Shown one piece after another: positions 54,693-64,000 of a DNA stretch of 64,000 nt (positions within the stretch are counted from its first letter, which is position 1; every line of letters begins with the position of its first letter). The stretch lies in assembly GCA_024291935.2 (NCBI GenBank), contig CM044326.1, positions 38,582,948 to 38,646,947 of the forward strand. The letters run 5' to 3'. Under the pieces are notes generated by a model. It saw nothing but the letters and a program-made list of their open reading frames with translations. It did no database searches and was not told where the DNA came from. This stretch comes from Okapia johnstoni (Eukaryota > Chordata > Mammalia > Artiodactyla > Giraffidae). A program made the translations under genes and the position numbers.

Positions 54693-55256
54693 AACATGAA
54701 CAACTGTTTTGTGACATCGCTCTTCAATTCCATAGCCCTCTCCTCAGTGCTTGTGATAAACCTGAACTCTAACAGGCTAAGCCAGGTGACCTAAAGAGCT
54801 GGTACCCACCCTCTTCTTTTCTGTGTCACTGATGCAGATAAATGGAAATCTCCACTGATGGATCACCAACCAAACACTCAGGGTCAGGAGAACGAAGCTG
54901 GACCTTCAGCCTAAATTTTGGGAATACAGTCACACAACAATTATTTTCTATTTTCAACTATAGGCCCGGTACTGGGCTACTGGGTGAATCTAGCATTGTT
55001 TCCAATGTGGCCTATAGATTCTGACCTTTGGCATCAGGCTTGATGATCTATGGTTTACATTTCTGGTCCTTCATTCACCACTTTAAAAATAAACAAGGTC
55101 AACACATCTAGGGAAACAGAAGGAATATAAGATACTTTGTTTCAATTAAGTGCCAAAGCAAAACCAGGTATGACATAATCATACACATGTGTCCCTGTCG
55201 TGTATGAGAGTGGTAACAGAGGTGCTTACCGGCCCTTTGCTGAGTACTGAAGGTGA
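54693..55256. other. Unassigned sequence
   Basis: No feature recognised. Confidence 0.3.
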
Positions 55257-55463
55257 AAGTGTTAGTTGCTTAGTCGTGACTGACTTTTTGCCATCCCATG
55301 GACTGTAGCTTCCCAGGCTCCTCTGTCCATGGGATTCTCCAGGCAAGAATACTGGAGTGGATTGCCACGCCCTCCTCCAGGGGATCTTCCCAACCCAGGA
55401 ATTGAACTTGGGTCTCCCACATTGCAGGCAGATTCTTTGCTGTCTGAACTACCAGGGAAGCAG
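55257..55463 (-). mobile_element. Bov-tA SINE, antisense
   Basis: GTTGCTTAGTCGTGACTGAC tail, CTGTCTGAACTACCAGGG head. Confidence 0.95.
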
Positions 55464-55464
55464 A

Positions 55465-55790
55465 ACCTGCAAATGTTAGTCTCTTCACTTGAACGTCTCT
55501 TTCTCTTCTCCTCATGGACTGCCTCTTACTGCCTCAGCTTGAACTTCTGTTCCTCAAGGAGTCCTTCTCTGACCGCTCTATATAAAGCAACTGGTCCACC
55601 AACACACACCTGGGCACACATTTAGGATCAACCTTCACCCCACTGCACTGATCAGTTCATAATGATTTTATGTGCTGTGTACTTATTTTTGTCGGCTCTG
55701 TCCCACTGGAACAGAAGCCAGGCTCTATTTTTGTGGTCTTAGTGCCTTACACAGCAGCTGGCCCCGAGAACGTGGCTAATGGACAGGTGA
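55465..55790 (+). mobile_element. L2 LINE 3' end
   Basis: CTTCTGTTCCTCAAGGAGTCC, TCTGACCGCTCTATATAAAG, TGTGTACTTATTTTTGTCGG, CTTAGTGCCTTACACAGCAGC, running into a TGAATGAATGGATG end. Confidence 0.7.
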
Positions 55791-55903
55791 ATGAATGGAT
55801 GGGTGGTTGGATGAACAGATGGATGGATGAGGGGATGGACAGGTAGGTGGATGAATGAATGGATGAGTGGATGGATGGTTGGATGACTGGATGAATAACA
55901 GGT
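55783..55903. repeat. (GGAT)n microsatellite on an L2 end
   Basis: GATGGATG units with variants; it grows out of the L2 terminal TGAATGAA repeat. Confidence 0.93.
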
Positions 55904-56639
55904 GAAAAGACAGATCATGACTATTTGATGGGTACATTATTTGACAAGACAGGAAGCCTGATTCTACCAACAGGTCCAGATGAAACTCACACTACGAAAT
56001 CAAATTCACCTCTCTACCAATACTCTTAGATGCTAGTGAATGGACCTCATAGAGGGCAGGATGGAATCTCTAGTTTAACAGGCCCAGAAATGCAAACTAC
56101 TACAAGCAGGGAGAACACAGCTGCCAAACTGCCAAATTGGGAGGAGACCTCACAGAAGAGCCATATCAGGAGGAGGAAAAAGGATCTTGAGTCACTCTAT
56201 TCTCACCAACCTTGAAGCTGACCTGCTTGCTCCGTTTGTGTGGTTAGAAAAATTATTTAGTTGTGTGCATTATACTAGGAATAGGCCAAGTGCATACAAT
56301 TTATGAGGGGAGCACTTTAATGCATATTTAATAAAGCTGCAGACATTTATACACCATATCAACAGTGTCAAATGTGTTTGCTTTAGGAGACTGGAAATGT
56401 CCCTGTGGCAATGCAGACGCTTCTAGGCAAGAAGTTTACATTATGAAACTCCTCAGCAGAGGGAAGAGGACTCATGTCATCTTAGACTATAGTTACTGCA
56501 AAGGGTTTGATAGTGCTGGAGAAATACGGAGAGACTGGAAAACTTGAGAAATCAAAGAGGTACAAAACAAAAGAACCAAACAAAGTGGGAGCAAATGGGA
56601 TGAGGAGATAGGAGGCAGCGTGGAGTAAAAATTGTCATC
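55904..56639. other. Repeat-poor, partly AT-rich
   Basis: No gene or repeat recognised; 56260-56400 has the texture of conserved noncoding DNA. Confidence 0.3.
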
Positions 56640-56925
56640 ATTATGATAACGATGATAATTATAAATATTTGTGCGGTTTACTTCATCCCAAGCCTTGCTC
56701 TAAATGTTTTGTATGCGTTCTTCTTGTAATCCTTACAACACCTCTATGGAGTGGCCACTTTTATTATTCTCATATTTTACCAAAGAGGAAGTCAAGCCTT
56801 TGAAGGGTCAAGCAACTTTCTCTCAAGGTCAAAAATCTGTAAAACATTACAACCAAGATCAAAATCCAGGTTGGCTGAGTACAGAGCCCAGACTCTTGCC
56901 CACCCTCTATACTATGGTTCCAGAA
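56640..56925 (-). mobile_element. MIR SINE
   Basis: TAATCCTTACAACACCTCTATGG, TTTTATTATTCTCATATTTTACC, AAGAGGAAGTCAAGCC, AGCAACTTTCTCTCAAGGTC, AGTACAGAGCCCAGACTC. Confidence 0.75.
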
Positions 56926-56984
56926 AGAGCATAGCTGAGCCTGAGTTTGATTTCTGTTCCACACTCTGTGCAATGTCCATGGCA

Positions 56985-57345
56985 GGGGCAGTCAGAGATG
57001 GCTACTCTCCTGCCTTCCTGCAGAGACAGCACTGGGGAGCTGCTTCCTAGTCTGTCTGGTCCTTTTTCAAGAAGGGCACTGTGACTAGCTCATGCCCATA
57101 AAGCAAAAGCGATGGGTGGCATGTCCAAGGCAAGTTGAGAAGCGGGCGTGCCTTTTCCATGCTGTCTCTCCTCTTCTTTGCCCACCTTGAAAACCCTATA
57201 TGGAAAATGTGGAGCTAACCCCAGGCATTCACATTCAACTATTATGTGAATAAGCAATAAACTTGTGTGTGTGTGTGTGTGAAGCCACTGATGTGCTGAA
57301 GTTTATTTTTTTATAGCATCATTACTTGACTAATACTAAAACACT
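56985..57345 (+). mobile_element. 'TTAAGCCACTGAG' family repeat with GT tract
   Basis: CATGCTGTCTCTCCTCTTC, AATAAGCAATAAACTTGTG, then a GT run (57264-57282), then AAGCCACTGATGTGCTG and GACTAATAC. Same family as 42170. Confidence 0.6.
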
Positions 57346-58156
57346 TATCTTGTTACTTAAACTGAGTCCTGTTTTCTTTCTCTGCATATTGGAATGCAGA
57401 CTATGTATGTCCACAAGGTTGTTTCAGATTAGAATATGTGTCCCATAGCATCACGGTCAGATGATATCCTGTGTCCCATCAGGTCATGGTGACGTTAGAA
57501 GACTTAATATACACAGAGCTCCTGGATTATTCATACTTGGCAAGCCACTATTACATTTACTTTTTGGTACCAAGTGCAGCCAACTTGGTTTCAGTTCACT
57601 TTGGGTTTAAAGCAACCTATCCAAGTCAGCTTTATTTATCTAATGAAACATATGAACACAGTTTTTATTACATTCAGGGTCTGCTATATCCAAAACAATG
57701 GCTGGGTTGGTTTTCTGTTCCCATTCTGTACTGAGATCCAATGAGTTAGCAGATGGCACTCCACTCTCTTCTGGCCCTACACTTAAAATCGGGGAAAGGG
57801 GATAATTTTTTTAAGCCTAGGAGGATGCTTCTAGGACACCCATCGTAGCTGTAGCCTGGAATCAATATGGGCAAGTTGTCTGTTCTCAAAGGTGTGGCCG
57901 TCAGCATTGACAAACATATGTCCATGATCCTCCCAGACAAAGAGAGTCTTGTTCCTAAGTCAAAAGCTAATAACTAGAGAAAAGTCCTGTAAACCACGTG
58001 TATGGCATAACAGAGCTTGATGATGAAGTAGGAATACAGAGAGGGCAACTATTCACCCATCCATCTATTGATTAAACACTTGAGTAGCCACTATTTCATT
58101 CCTTTCAGGTAAGCTTGATAACTCTTTTTTTTTTTTCAACTTTTATTTTGAAAGAA
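57346..58156. other. Unassigned sequence
   Basis: The 87-codon frame at 57471-57734 is Tyr-rich, without domain; not called. Poly-T at 58125-58137. Confidence 0.3.
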
Positions 58157-58367
58157 GTATATCCTGGTGGCTCAGAGGGTAAAGAATCCACCTGCAATTT
58201 AGGAGACCTGGGTTCAATCCCTGGGTCAGGAAGATCCCCTGGAGGAGGACATGGGAACCCACTCCAGTATTCTTGCCTGGAGAATCCCATGGACAGACGA
58301 GCTTGGCTGGCTACAGTCCATGGGGTCGCGAAGAGTCGGACATGACTGAATGACTAAGCACATACAC
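58157..58367 (+). mobile_element. Bov-tA SINE
   Basis: First few bases lost (TATATCCTGGTGGCTCAG); body and GACTGAATGACTAAGC tail intact. Confidence 0.95.
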
Positions 58368-58707
58368 TGACAGGAAATAGCAAACAGGGTAAGTGGAGTC
58401 CTATGTACTTGTTATTTCGCTCCCCCCGAGGGTAAGCTCTCACATAATTATCAGACATATCAAAGCCAGCGGACTGATGTTGGTACTATCTGCACGTCTC
58501 TTTCAGGTCTTATTCACCAGTTTTTACACATGTTCGTTTGTGTGTATGTGCATGCACCTATGTGTTTCTGTGTGATATCATCACATATGTAGATTTGCAT
58601 AGCCATCAGAGCAGTGCATTTGGTACTTATTGTATGATAAAATCTACACAGGTTAATCAGGGAAAATGTTAAAAAAGGTAGAAGTAAAGACAGCAACAAC
58701 AATCACT
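58368..58707. other. Unassigned sequence
   Basis: A TG-rich patch near 58540-58580; nothing else recognised. Confidence 0.3.
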
Positions 58708-58918
58708 CAAGGGACTTCCCTGGTCGTGCAGTGGTTGGGACTCAGCCTTCCAAAGCAGGGGAAGGCTTACCTCCTCGGTCAGGGAGGTAAGATCCCACAA
58801 GCCTCATGGCCAAAGAACCGAAACATACAAAAGAAGCAATACTGCACCAAATCCAATAAAGACTTAAAAATGGTCCACAATAAAAAAAAAAAAAAAAAGA
58901 AAAAAACCGTTAAAAAGA
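58708..58918 (+). mobile_element. CHR-type tRNA SINE with poly-A tail
   Basis: GGGACTTCCCTGGTCGTGCAG, TGGTTGGGACTCAGCC, AAAGAAGCAATACTGCACC, then an A run at about 58882-58899. Confidence 0.93.
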
Positions 58919-59059
58919 AAGCAATGACTCTTGTTCACCTCCAAGTGAAAATCCACTTTTCTCATCTGAATGCGTTTCTTCCAATAGCTCTTAGTTTGCA
59001 CACTTCTGGGTTTTATTTTTTAGTTTTCAGCAAACTTTAGAGAACCTGCTATGTGACAG

Positions 59060-59330
59060 TTTATTGTGTTTATAATATAAAATTATTTATTATAATATAA
59101 AATCATTTATTGTGTTTCTATTTCACTTAAATCTCTGAACAGATTTGTGAGTCAGACGCAAAGATATTATTCCAATTTTATATAAGAAAACATGGAAGTT
59201 CGGTAAGAACAAAAACTCTGCCCACATACCTAGTCACCAGTGAAGACTCCTGGTTTGATTTTGTAACCCAAGTATCCTGCCTCCAAAGCTCGTCTTCTTT
59301 CCCCTAGGTAACCAGTTTCCACAAACAATC
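59060..59330 (-). mobile_element. MIR-like remnant with local tandem duplication
   Basis: 59068-59125 repeats TATAATATAAAAT-ATT twice; the following sequence (TTCCAATTTTATATAAGAAAAC, CTAGTCACCAGTGAAGAC) is MIR-like. Confidence 0.5.
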
Positions 59331-59391
59331 TTCAGCTGAAGAAAAAGCTGCCCACACATTATTCCACCAGATCCTCCCCTTAAAGTACTGT

Positions 59392-59610
59392 GGGCTTCCG
59401 GGGCGGCTGAGTAATAAAGAATGTGCCTGCCAGTGCAGGAGACACAGGAGACAGGGGTTCCATTGCTGGGCCAGGAAGATCCCCTGGAAGAGGAGACAGC
59501 AACCCACTCCAGTCTTCTTGCCTGGGAAATCCCATGGACAGAGGAGCCTGGTGGGCTACAGTCCATGGGGTCCCAGAGTCGGACACAGCTTAGCAACTGA
59601 GCACACACAC
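59392..59610 (+). mobile_element. Bov-tA SINE with target duplication
   Basis: AAAGTACTGT (59382-59391) / AAAGTCCTGT (59611-59620). Confidence 0.95.
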
Positions 59611-59750
59611 AAAGTCCTGTAGTTTCAGCAAAGCAAGCAGGAGCATATATCCATTTTAGAGAGAAAGAAACAGATTCTGCAAGCTTCTTGGATAATACTA
59701 CATACCTTATAAGAAGGAGAAATTAAATTGACCCAGATTCCCAGCCTCTT

Positions 59751-60110
59751 CAAATTATGGTGCTGGAGAAGACAGCTGAGAGCACCTTGGACAGCAAGGA
59801 GATCAAACCAGTCCATCCTAAAGGAAATCAACCCTGAATATTCATTGGAAGAATTGATGCCAAAGCTGAAGCTCCAATACTTTGGCCACCTGATGCGAAG
59901 AGTTGACTCATTTGAAAAGACCCTGATACTGGGAAAGACTGAGGGTAGGAGGAGAAGGGGATGACAGAGGGTGAGATGGTTGGATGGCATCACCAACTCA
60001 GTGGACATGAGTTTGAGCAAACTCCTGGAGATAGTGAAGGACACGGGAGCCTGACATGTTGCAGTAGTGGCTTCACAGTCAGATATGACTTAACGACTGA
60101 ACAACAACCA
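59751..60110 (+). mobile_element. BovB LINE 3' end
   Basis: AATTATGGTGCTGGAGAAGAC to ACGACTGAACAACAACC; CCCAGCCTCTT / CCCAGGCTTCTT flanks it. Encodes the last ~100 codons only. Confidence 0.95.
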
Positions 60111-60439
60111 CCCAGGCTTCTTAGTCAAATATTGAGTGCAATACCAGGGACAGTAGGGAGAGGGCAATCGTAAGCCAACATTCCCCAATTTCCACACCTG
60201 TGTCCTGGCAAGTTGGTCAGAGCAGTTGTTCTTGCCAGTCCTGGATATGGCTCAGGATACTTCTTAACCCAAAGCACCAGACAAATATTCTCAGTCCACC
60301 AATTTGGTATTCAAGCTGAAATCTATCCCTGCACAGCACCACTGTGACACTGTACACACTGTGATCTAGACACAGTCATGGTACTTGATCTGGGCTCCAC
60401 TTATATCTGCATGTGAAAGGGAAAAAGCCTTTATTAACT
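60111..60439. other. Unassigned sequence
   Basis: No feature recognised. Confidence 0.3.
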
Positions 60440-60448
60440 ATTATTTGT

Positions 60449-60673
60449 GGGGCTTCCCAGGTGACACTAGTGGTAAAGAACCCATCTGCTAATGCTGGAG
60501 AGGCATAGAGATTCGGGTTGGATCCCTGGGTCGGGAAGATCCCCCGGAGGAGGAAATGGCAACCCACTCCAGTATTCTTGCTTGGAGAATCTATCTCACG
60601 GTCAGGGAAGGCTACAGTCCATAGGGTCGCAAAGAGTCAGACACAACTGAAGCGACTTAGTAATCATTCATTC
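60449..60673 (+). mobile_element. Bov-tA SINE with target duplication
   Basis: ATTATTTGT at 60440-60448 and 60674-60682; a small deletion removes GGACAGAGGAGCC. Confidence 0.95.
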
Positions 60674-60739
60674 ATTATTTGTAAGATTGAAAAAACCTAT
60701 AAAAGCACGTATAACATCCGCACAGATTCTTAGCAATAT

Positions 60740-61030
60740 CAAAGAGCAGAATTTCAGTGAGTGTCGCATTAAATCTGAGCTGGCAAGAGCTTATAATAAA
60801 AGTACAGTAATGAACAAGCTTTATGATAAAATTAATGTAATTAATTAGTGTTTGTAAAGGACTTCAAGATCACCGGGTGAAAGGTGCCAGCTAGAGGAAA
60901 AGTCATCTTAGAAATTACCACTATTATCATCTTAAGACACGCATATATTATGCACTATATGAGCATTTCCAAGCATATATTCATGTCCCAGCTATAACTA
61001 CATTAATTTATAGTAATTTGCAAATCAGGT
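60740..61030. other. Candidate conserved noncoding element
   Basis: No young repeat. Contains AATGTAATTAATTAGTG, AAAGGACTTCAAGATCACC-GGGTGAAAGGTGCC, and ACATTAATTTATAGTAATTTGC. The middle phrase resembles the 3' part of an ancient vertebrate repeat. Function inferred only from texture. Confidence 0.4.
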
Positions 61031-61942
61031 CTCTGATCAGCCCTGGGAACCCTTTCTGGATCTCTAAGTAGATGAGGTTATGACTCAAGTGGTATTTTAA
61101 ACTCTATCCTGTGATAACCTATTAGAGAGAGCAGCCCCAGACTCCCATGCGTGCTCAAGTTAGATTCAAATTATAGCTGACATGCGTGAGCCCTAAGGTG
61201 CGTTCTTGCACTCTATGGCGTGTCTTTGGGGGTTTGGTTGGGTTTTATTAAAAGTAGGTCTATGAACATCTCTTGAGTTCTTAATTTTTCAGCTTTCCAG
61301 GATTCATACATTACTGCCTCTCTCTGATCCAGTTCTATTCCCTGAGGTCAGGGCCACCTCTTTGCTGTCACTGTGTCCCCCAGAATGCTCGGAACTAAGT
61401 CTGACATGCTGTAGATCTCAGGGAATTTTGGCTGATGGGGAATGCACTGCTCAAAGTTTGCATGTCCAAGACAGGCTTTTAGTTTCTATGCATCCCAGTG
61501 ACTAGCCCATTTGAAAACAGAATATTATATTTATTAATAGACCATACAATTTCTAGTGGGCTTTGGGGTACGTTAAATTTTTTAAGCTAATGGTTTGATA
61601 ATAAAAGACCTACCAGTAGGGAATTTGGAAAATCAAGAGAAAAGCAGAATAAAGAATCCCTCGGAGCATTTCCAGTTGTTGCTTTCCCCAGGCGTTTTTA
61701 CGTTATCAGCCACCACAGCAGTCATCATCTGAATTACGGACGTTCTTGATCAAAGGTCGTGGCAAGGGCGTGTTTCATCAGGTCTATCATCGTGGGGAGG
61801 AGATAATGAGCTGAATCAGTTGTTTCTTACACACAGATGAGCAGAGGAGACCAGTTCAGGAGGGCACCACAGACAAAGCTTCTTCTTCCATCATATAAAG
61901 GGCAAGGCGATGTGTTGAATGAGCATTTGACCAAACAACAGA
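61031..61942. other. Unassigned sequence
   Basis: 61320-61430 is weakly L2-like. 61600-61830 is repeat-free with balanced composition. Confidence 0.3.
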
Positions 61943-62017
61943 CCTTGAGGGTTTGAGATCTGACAGTCACTCACTACCAGTGTGGTCCTGGGCAAGTCAT
62001 CTTCTCTTCCCATCAGG
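61943..62017 (+). mobile_element. MIR-like fragment
   Basis: TTTGAGATCTGACAGTCACTC and GTGTGGTCCTGGGCAAGTC; cut by the next SINE. Confidence 0.55.
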
Positions 62018-62355
62018 GTGCTTCCCTGGTGGCTCAGGGGTAAAGAATCTGCCTGCCAATGCAGGAGGCGTGGGTTTGATTTCTGATTCCAGAAGACCCC
62101 ACATGCCGTGGAGCAGCTAAGCTGAGTTTGTGCTCTAGAGCCTGGGAGCCATAGCTACTGAGCCCATGTCCGGCACCTCCTGAAGCCCACACACCCCAGA
62201 GCCTGTGTTCTACAACAAGAGAAGCCACCGCAATGAGACGCCTGAGCACCGCAACTAGAGAGGAGCCCCCACTCACGGCAACTAGAGGAAAGCCCTCACG
62301 GCAACGAGGATCTAGCCCAGCCAAAAATAAATTCAAAAAAATATCTTTTCAAAAA
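62018..62355 (+). mobile_element. Long CHR-type tRNA SINE
   Basis: Bov-tA-like head (GTGCTTCCCTGGTGGCTCAG), then the long CHR body GAGCCTGTGTTCTACAAC, AGAGAAGCCACCGCAATGAG, CACCGCAACTAGAGAG and a CAGCCAAAAATAAATTC tail. GTGCTTCCCT at 62018-62027 recurs at 62356-62365. Confidence 0.92.
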
Positions 62356-62365
62356 GTGCTTCCCT

Positions 62366-63111
62366 ACTTGTCAAAAGAAAGGTGAGGAAGTGAGTAGAGA
62401 TTGCACCACACTGACACACACAAGCACACGTACACACACTGACGCACCCCTCCAGGACGTCCCGTGGCAGATGGTATGGATCCATCACAGAGCCCTTTCT
62501 CACTGAGCCCAAACATAGCCTCAGAAACCCTGGCCCAGCCCTCGGGTTGCCTCTTACTTCCTAACCTGATTTGCCAGTCTGGAAGGAACCTAAGTTCCCT
62601 TCAGCTCCACAGATGTAAATTGTGCTATAATTTTGCAAAATATGATTTCCAACAGCCTTGCAAGAACGCACCAGTGTCTCTGTAAATGCATTTTGTTTTT
62701 CCATGAAAGCTTTTCTGGCTGCCACGTTTTATGAAACTTTATAGAAATTATAATAACCTTTAAAAACCAAGCAAAGTAAAAACATCATTATTAGCATGTT
62801 CAATTAGAAACGCAAACACACTCTGATCCACAGTCTCCAAATGTAATTGTTTAATAACAACACATAAATTAAAAAGGAAAGTACAAAACAAAATGCCCAG
62901 GGAACAAATTGTGCTCTTTAGCTGATGGGTGAGGTGAACATGCGCTCAAATGGTGTGCTTGCTATACTGCAGTCCTTTCTCACATGTGGGTGGACCAGGC
63001 TCGCACTGAACAAAACTAAGACTATTTCCTCAGCTGTCGATGTTAGCACATTATTTCGGAAAGCCCCAGGAGATCTCAAAAAGGTAGCTCTAGTACATAC
63101 ACTAATTTGCT
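62366..63111. other. Repeat-poor, AT-rich in the middle
   Basis: CA-rich patch near 62410-62445. 62690-62910 is AT-rich, repeat-free (TAGAAATTATAATAACC, AAATGTAATTGTTTAATAAC) and conserved-looking. The 88-codon frame at 62925-63191 has no domain. Confidence 0.35.
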
Positions 63112-63261
63112 TTACAAAACCTCTCATTTCCGTAGTGTCTCAGGGTTTTACAAAGAATGCAAACACCATCTCTTACAAGTTTTTTCTGTAGTATAGTTGA
63201 TTTACGATGTTGTATTAGTTTCAGGTGTAGAGCAAATAGATTCAGTTACATATGCCATGTC

Positions 63262-63493
63262 CATGCTGTCTTTTTAGTCATGTCTGACTCTTTGTGACCC
63301 CATGGACTATAGCCCACCAGGCTCCTCTGTCCATGGGATTATCCAGGCAAGAATACTGGAGTGGGTTGCCATGCCCTCCTCCAGGGGATCTTCCTGATCC
63401 AGGGATTGAACCCAGGGATTAAAGCCATGCCTTTTATGTCTCCTGCATTGGCAAGCAGGTTCTTTACCACTAGCACCACCGGGGGAGCCCAGC
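63262..63493 (-). mobile_element. Bov-tA SINE inside L1 inside L2/MIR
   Basis: Tail TTTTTAGTCATGTCTGACTC and head CTAGCACCACCGGGGGAGCCC. Confidence 0.94.
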
Positions 63494-63507
63494 TATACAT
63501 ACATACA

Positions 63508-63542
<35 letters not shown>

Positions 63543-63552
63543 TTATTTATTT
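63494..63552. repeat. (ATAC)n / TTTA microsatellite
   Basis: About ten uninterrupted ATAC units then TATATATTTATTTATTTATT, grown within the L1 sequence next to the SINE. Confidence 0.96.
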
Positions 63553-63850
63553 ATTATTTTTTCATTATAGATTATTACAGGATATTGAATATAGTCCCCT
63601 CTGCTCTACAGCAGGTCCTTGTTGCTATCTGTTTTATGTAAAGTAGTGTGTTCTGTTAATACCAAACTTAGTTTATCCATCTCCCAAACACCATCTCGTT
63701 TCATCTTTGCCACAATCTCACAAGCCCACGTATTTATTATCCCCATTTATAGATGGGTAGACTGAGTCTGAGGGAAGTTAAGTCCCCGGCTCCAGACACA
63801 ACTGTGTGTAGACCTAGGAAGGAGTTCAGAGCTCTTTGACTCCATGAATT

Positions 63851-64000
63851 CCTGGAAGAGAGATGCATGAAGCAGAGGACGATGAATTTCTCTGAACCAT
63901 CCTGAAGTTTTTCTTCAGCCTCCTTGACTTACACAGGAGTAAACAGAAACCTGGCAAGTACAGAAACTCACCCAAAGGCATAAGAGACAAGGTCAGATTT
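63851..64000. other. Right edge, weakly MIR-like
   Basis: GAAACTCACCCAAAGGCATAAGAGAC is MIR-like; the window ends here. Confidence 0.3.

Larger units (their letters stand above)
63173..63684 (-). mobile_element. L1 3' end, antisense, 13-bp target duplication
   Basis: CAAACACCATCTC at 63160-63172 and 63685-63697. Body: AGTATAGTTGATTTACGATG, TAGTTTCAGGTGTAGAGC, then after the SINE ATTATTACAGGATATTGAATA. Split by a Bov-tA at 63262-63493. Confidence 0.95.
63112..63850. mobile_element. L2/MIR-type element split by L1
   Basis: 63112-63172 (CTCATTTCCGTAGTGTCTC, TTTTACAAAGAATGC) joins 63698-63850 (TTCATCTTTGCCACAATCTC, CCCATTTATAGATGGGTAG, GGGAAGTTAAGTCC) when the L1 is removed. Confidence 0.65.

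Noticed and set aside
57471..57734. 87-codon Tyr-rich frame
   Set aside because: No domain, no neighbouring exon signals; DNA looks like ordinary AT-rich intergenic sequence.

Overview
The window is repeat-rich, apparently gene-free nuclear DNA from a ruminant, most likely a bovid (cattle, sheep, goat or close kin). The evidence is the repeat content. There are about thirty copies or fragments of the tRNA-headed SINE Bov-tA, a dozen copies of the LINE BovB that supplies its tail, five CHR-type tRNA SINEs typical of Cetartiodactyla, and young artiodactyl-type L1 3' ends. All of these lie over a background of old mammalian MIR, L2, L1M and DNA-transposon remnants. Species cannot be fixed from the sequence alone.

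No exon of a host protein gene, no structural RNA gene and no CpG-island promoter could be supported. Nearly every open frame above 100 codons falls in BovB, in the antisense of BovB or SINEs, or in a 33-bp minisatellite whose unit length is a multiple of three. The only coding-derived sequences are decayed LINE reverse transcriptases: BovB copies near 6.6-7.4 kb (+), 28.6-30.1 kb (+) and 33.0-34.7 kb (-), and L1 ORF2 remnants near 16.9, 36.1 and 42.6 kb.

Layout. 0-5 kb: BovB fragments, a CA-rich microsatellite field, a CHR SINE carrying a 90-bp BovB insertion, L2/L1M remnants. 5-10 kb: two MIRs, a BovB reverse-transcriptase pseudogene, and two antisense L1 3' ends with Bov-tA insertions. 10-13 kb: a 33-bp minisatellite next to an ancient conserved-looking element (element A), then L2 pieces. 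13-25 kb: BovB and L1 pieces separated by long repeat-poor stretches. 25-28 kb: an L1 interrupted by BovB that is itself interrupted by Bov-tA, then a second copy of the ancient element (element B) leading into an AT-rich, homeodomain-motif-rich block. 28-35 kb: the two longest BovB copies in opposite orientation. 36-44 kb: old L1, SINEs, and a 32-bp perfect palindrome. 44-48 kb: a SINE trimer flanked by a long duplication, and an 80-bp alternating purine-pyrimidine tract. 48-64 kb: L1, MER-type DNA transposons, L2, SINEs, further repeat-poor conserved-looking stretches, and a three-level nested insertion at the right edge.

The target-site duplications allow relative insertion order to be read directly in many places (MIR/L2 oldest, then L1, then BovB/Bov-tA). 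The most interesting signal is the pair of related ancient elements at 11.2 and 27.7 kb, which look like exapted copies of an old repeat family in a probable regulatory gene desert. Repeat family names below come from recognising consensus features by eye; subfamily names were not verified.
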